Positions 63,721-64,000 of a DNA stretch of 64,000 nt are shown here, in pieces; position 1 is the first letter of the stretch; each line of letters opens with the position of its first letter. The notes under the pieces were generated by a model. The model saw only the letters and a program-made list of their open reading frames with translations, made no database searches and was not told the origin of the DNA. The DNA lies in the NCBI GenBank assembly GCA_027886175.1, contig JAJNNQ010000092.1, forward strand, positions 1,109,001 to 1,173,000, read 5' to 3'. This DNA is from Phylloscopus collybita (Eukaryota; Chordata; Aves; Passeriformes; Phylloscopidae). The position numbers and the translations under genes were made by a program.

Positions 63721-64000
63721 CATGAGAAACAGAACAAGGAGTAATGGGTTCAAATTGAAAGAGGGGACATTTAGGTTAGGGATAGGTTTGACTCAAAGGA
63801 TTCTGTAGTTCTGTGATTATGGAAGAAATCCTTCTCTCTGACAAGGGTGAGACCCTGGCACAGGGTGGCCAGAGAAGCTGTAGCTGCCCCAGGATTCCAA
63901 GGCCAGGCTGGACAGGGCTTGGAGCAGCCTGGGGCAGTGGAAGGTGTCCCTGCCCATGACAGGGGGTGAGGCTTTGAGGTGACTTCCAACCCAAACCATT
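63721..64000 (+). mobile_element. CR1 LINE, J-type 3' end, plus strand, cut by the window end
   Basis: 'gggttcaaattgaaagaggg' (63747), 'agaagctgtagctgccccag' (63872), 'agcagcctggggcagtggaa' (63923), ending 'cttccaacccaaaccatt' at the last base. A short segment near 63787-63820 ('ggattctgtagttctgtgat') resembles a second CR1 tail inserted inside it. Confidence 0.87.

Noticed and set aside
1..64000. CRISPR arrays, operons, prokaryotic mobile elements, rRNA genes
   Set aside because: None is present. Split genes, CR1 repeats and CpG islands make this a vertebrate nuclear window, and the tandem arrays found have no spacer structure.

Overview
This is nuclear DNA from a bird, most likely a songbird (passerine). 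Introns are compact, there are three CpG-island promoters, and the interspersed repeats are almost all 3'-truncated CR1 LINEs ending in the avian (ATTCTGTG)n-type tail. One copy of a tRNA-Ile-headed, CR1-tailed SINE of the songbird TguSINE1 kind is also present. Species cannot be fixed by eye.

The window holds a conserved amniote gene block, the same neighbours and relative strands as human 22q12 (ZMAT5, UQCR10, ASCC2, MTMR3). From left to right: (1) 1-14.2 kb, the CpG-island promoter and first non-coding exon of a minus-strand gene, inferred from gene order to be MTMR3, plus about 14 kb of its first intron with no coding exon and no CR1 copy that I can see. (2) 14.2-24 kb, a divergent intergenic interval full of CR1 debris with one SINE. 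(3) 24.2-49.07 kb, the complete ASCC2 coding region on the plus strand: 18 coding exons, all splice phases closing, 749 codons, with the poly(A) signal at 49046. (4) 50.85-52.31 kb, UQCR10 on the minus strand: two coding exons, 59 residues, tail-to-tail with ASCC2. (5) 52.35-64 kb, ZMAT5 on the plus strand, head-to-head with UQCR10 over one CpG island. Its first three coding exons are present and its C-terminal exons were not found before the window ends.

The genes do not form one pathway. ASCC2 acts in ribosome-collision rescue and alkylation repair, UQCR10 in respiratory complex III, and ZMAT5 in the U11/U12 (minor) spliceosome. MTMR3 is a phosphoinositide phosphatase.

I found no new biological system. 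The best observations are a clear U12-type intron inside ASCC2 (GTATCCTT donor, TCCTTAAT branch site), only about 20 kb from the minor-spliceosome gene ZMAT5. Others are a UQCR10/ZMAT5 promoter with three ZNF143-like sites, an NRF1 palindrome and a YY1 site over the UQCR10 start codon; two overlapping perfect inverted repeats in an ASCC2 intron; a 12-copy perfect 11-bp tandem repeat; and a six-run G-quadruplex motif just inside ASCC2. All gene names come from recalled family sequences and gene order, not from a database search.
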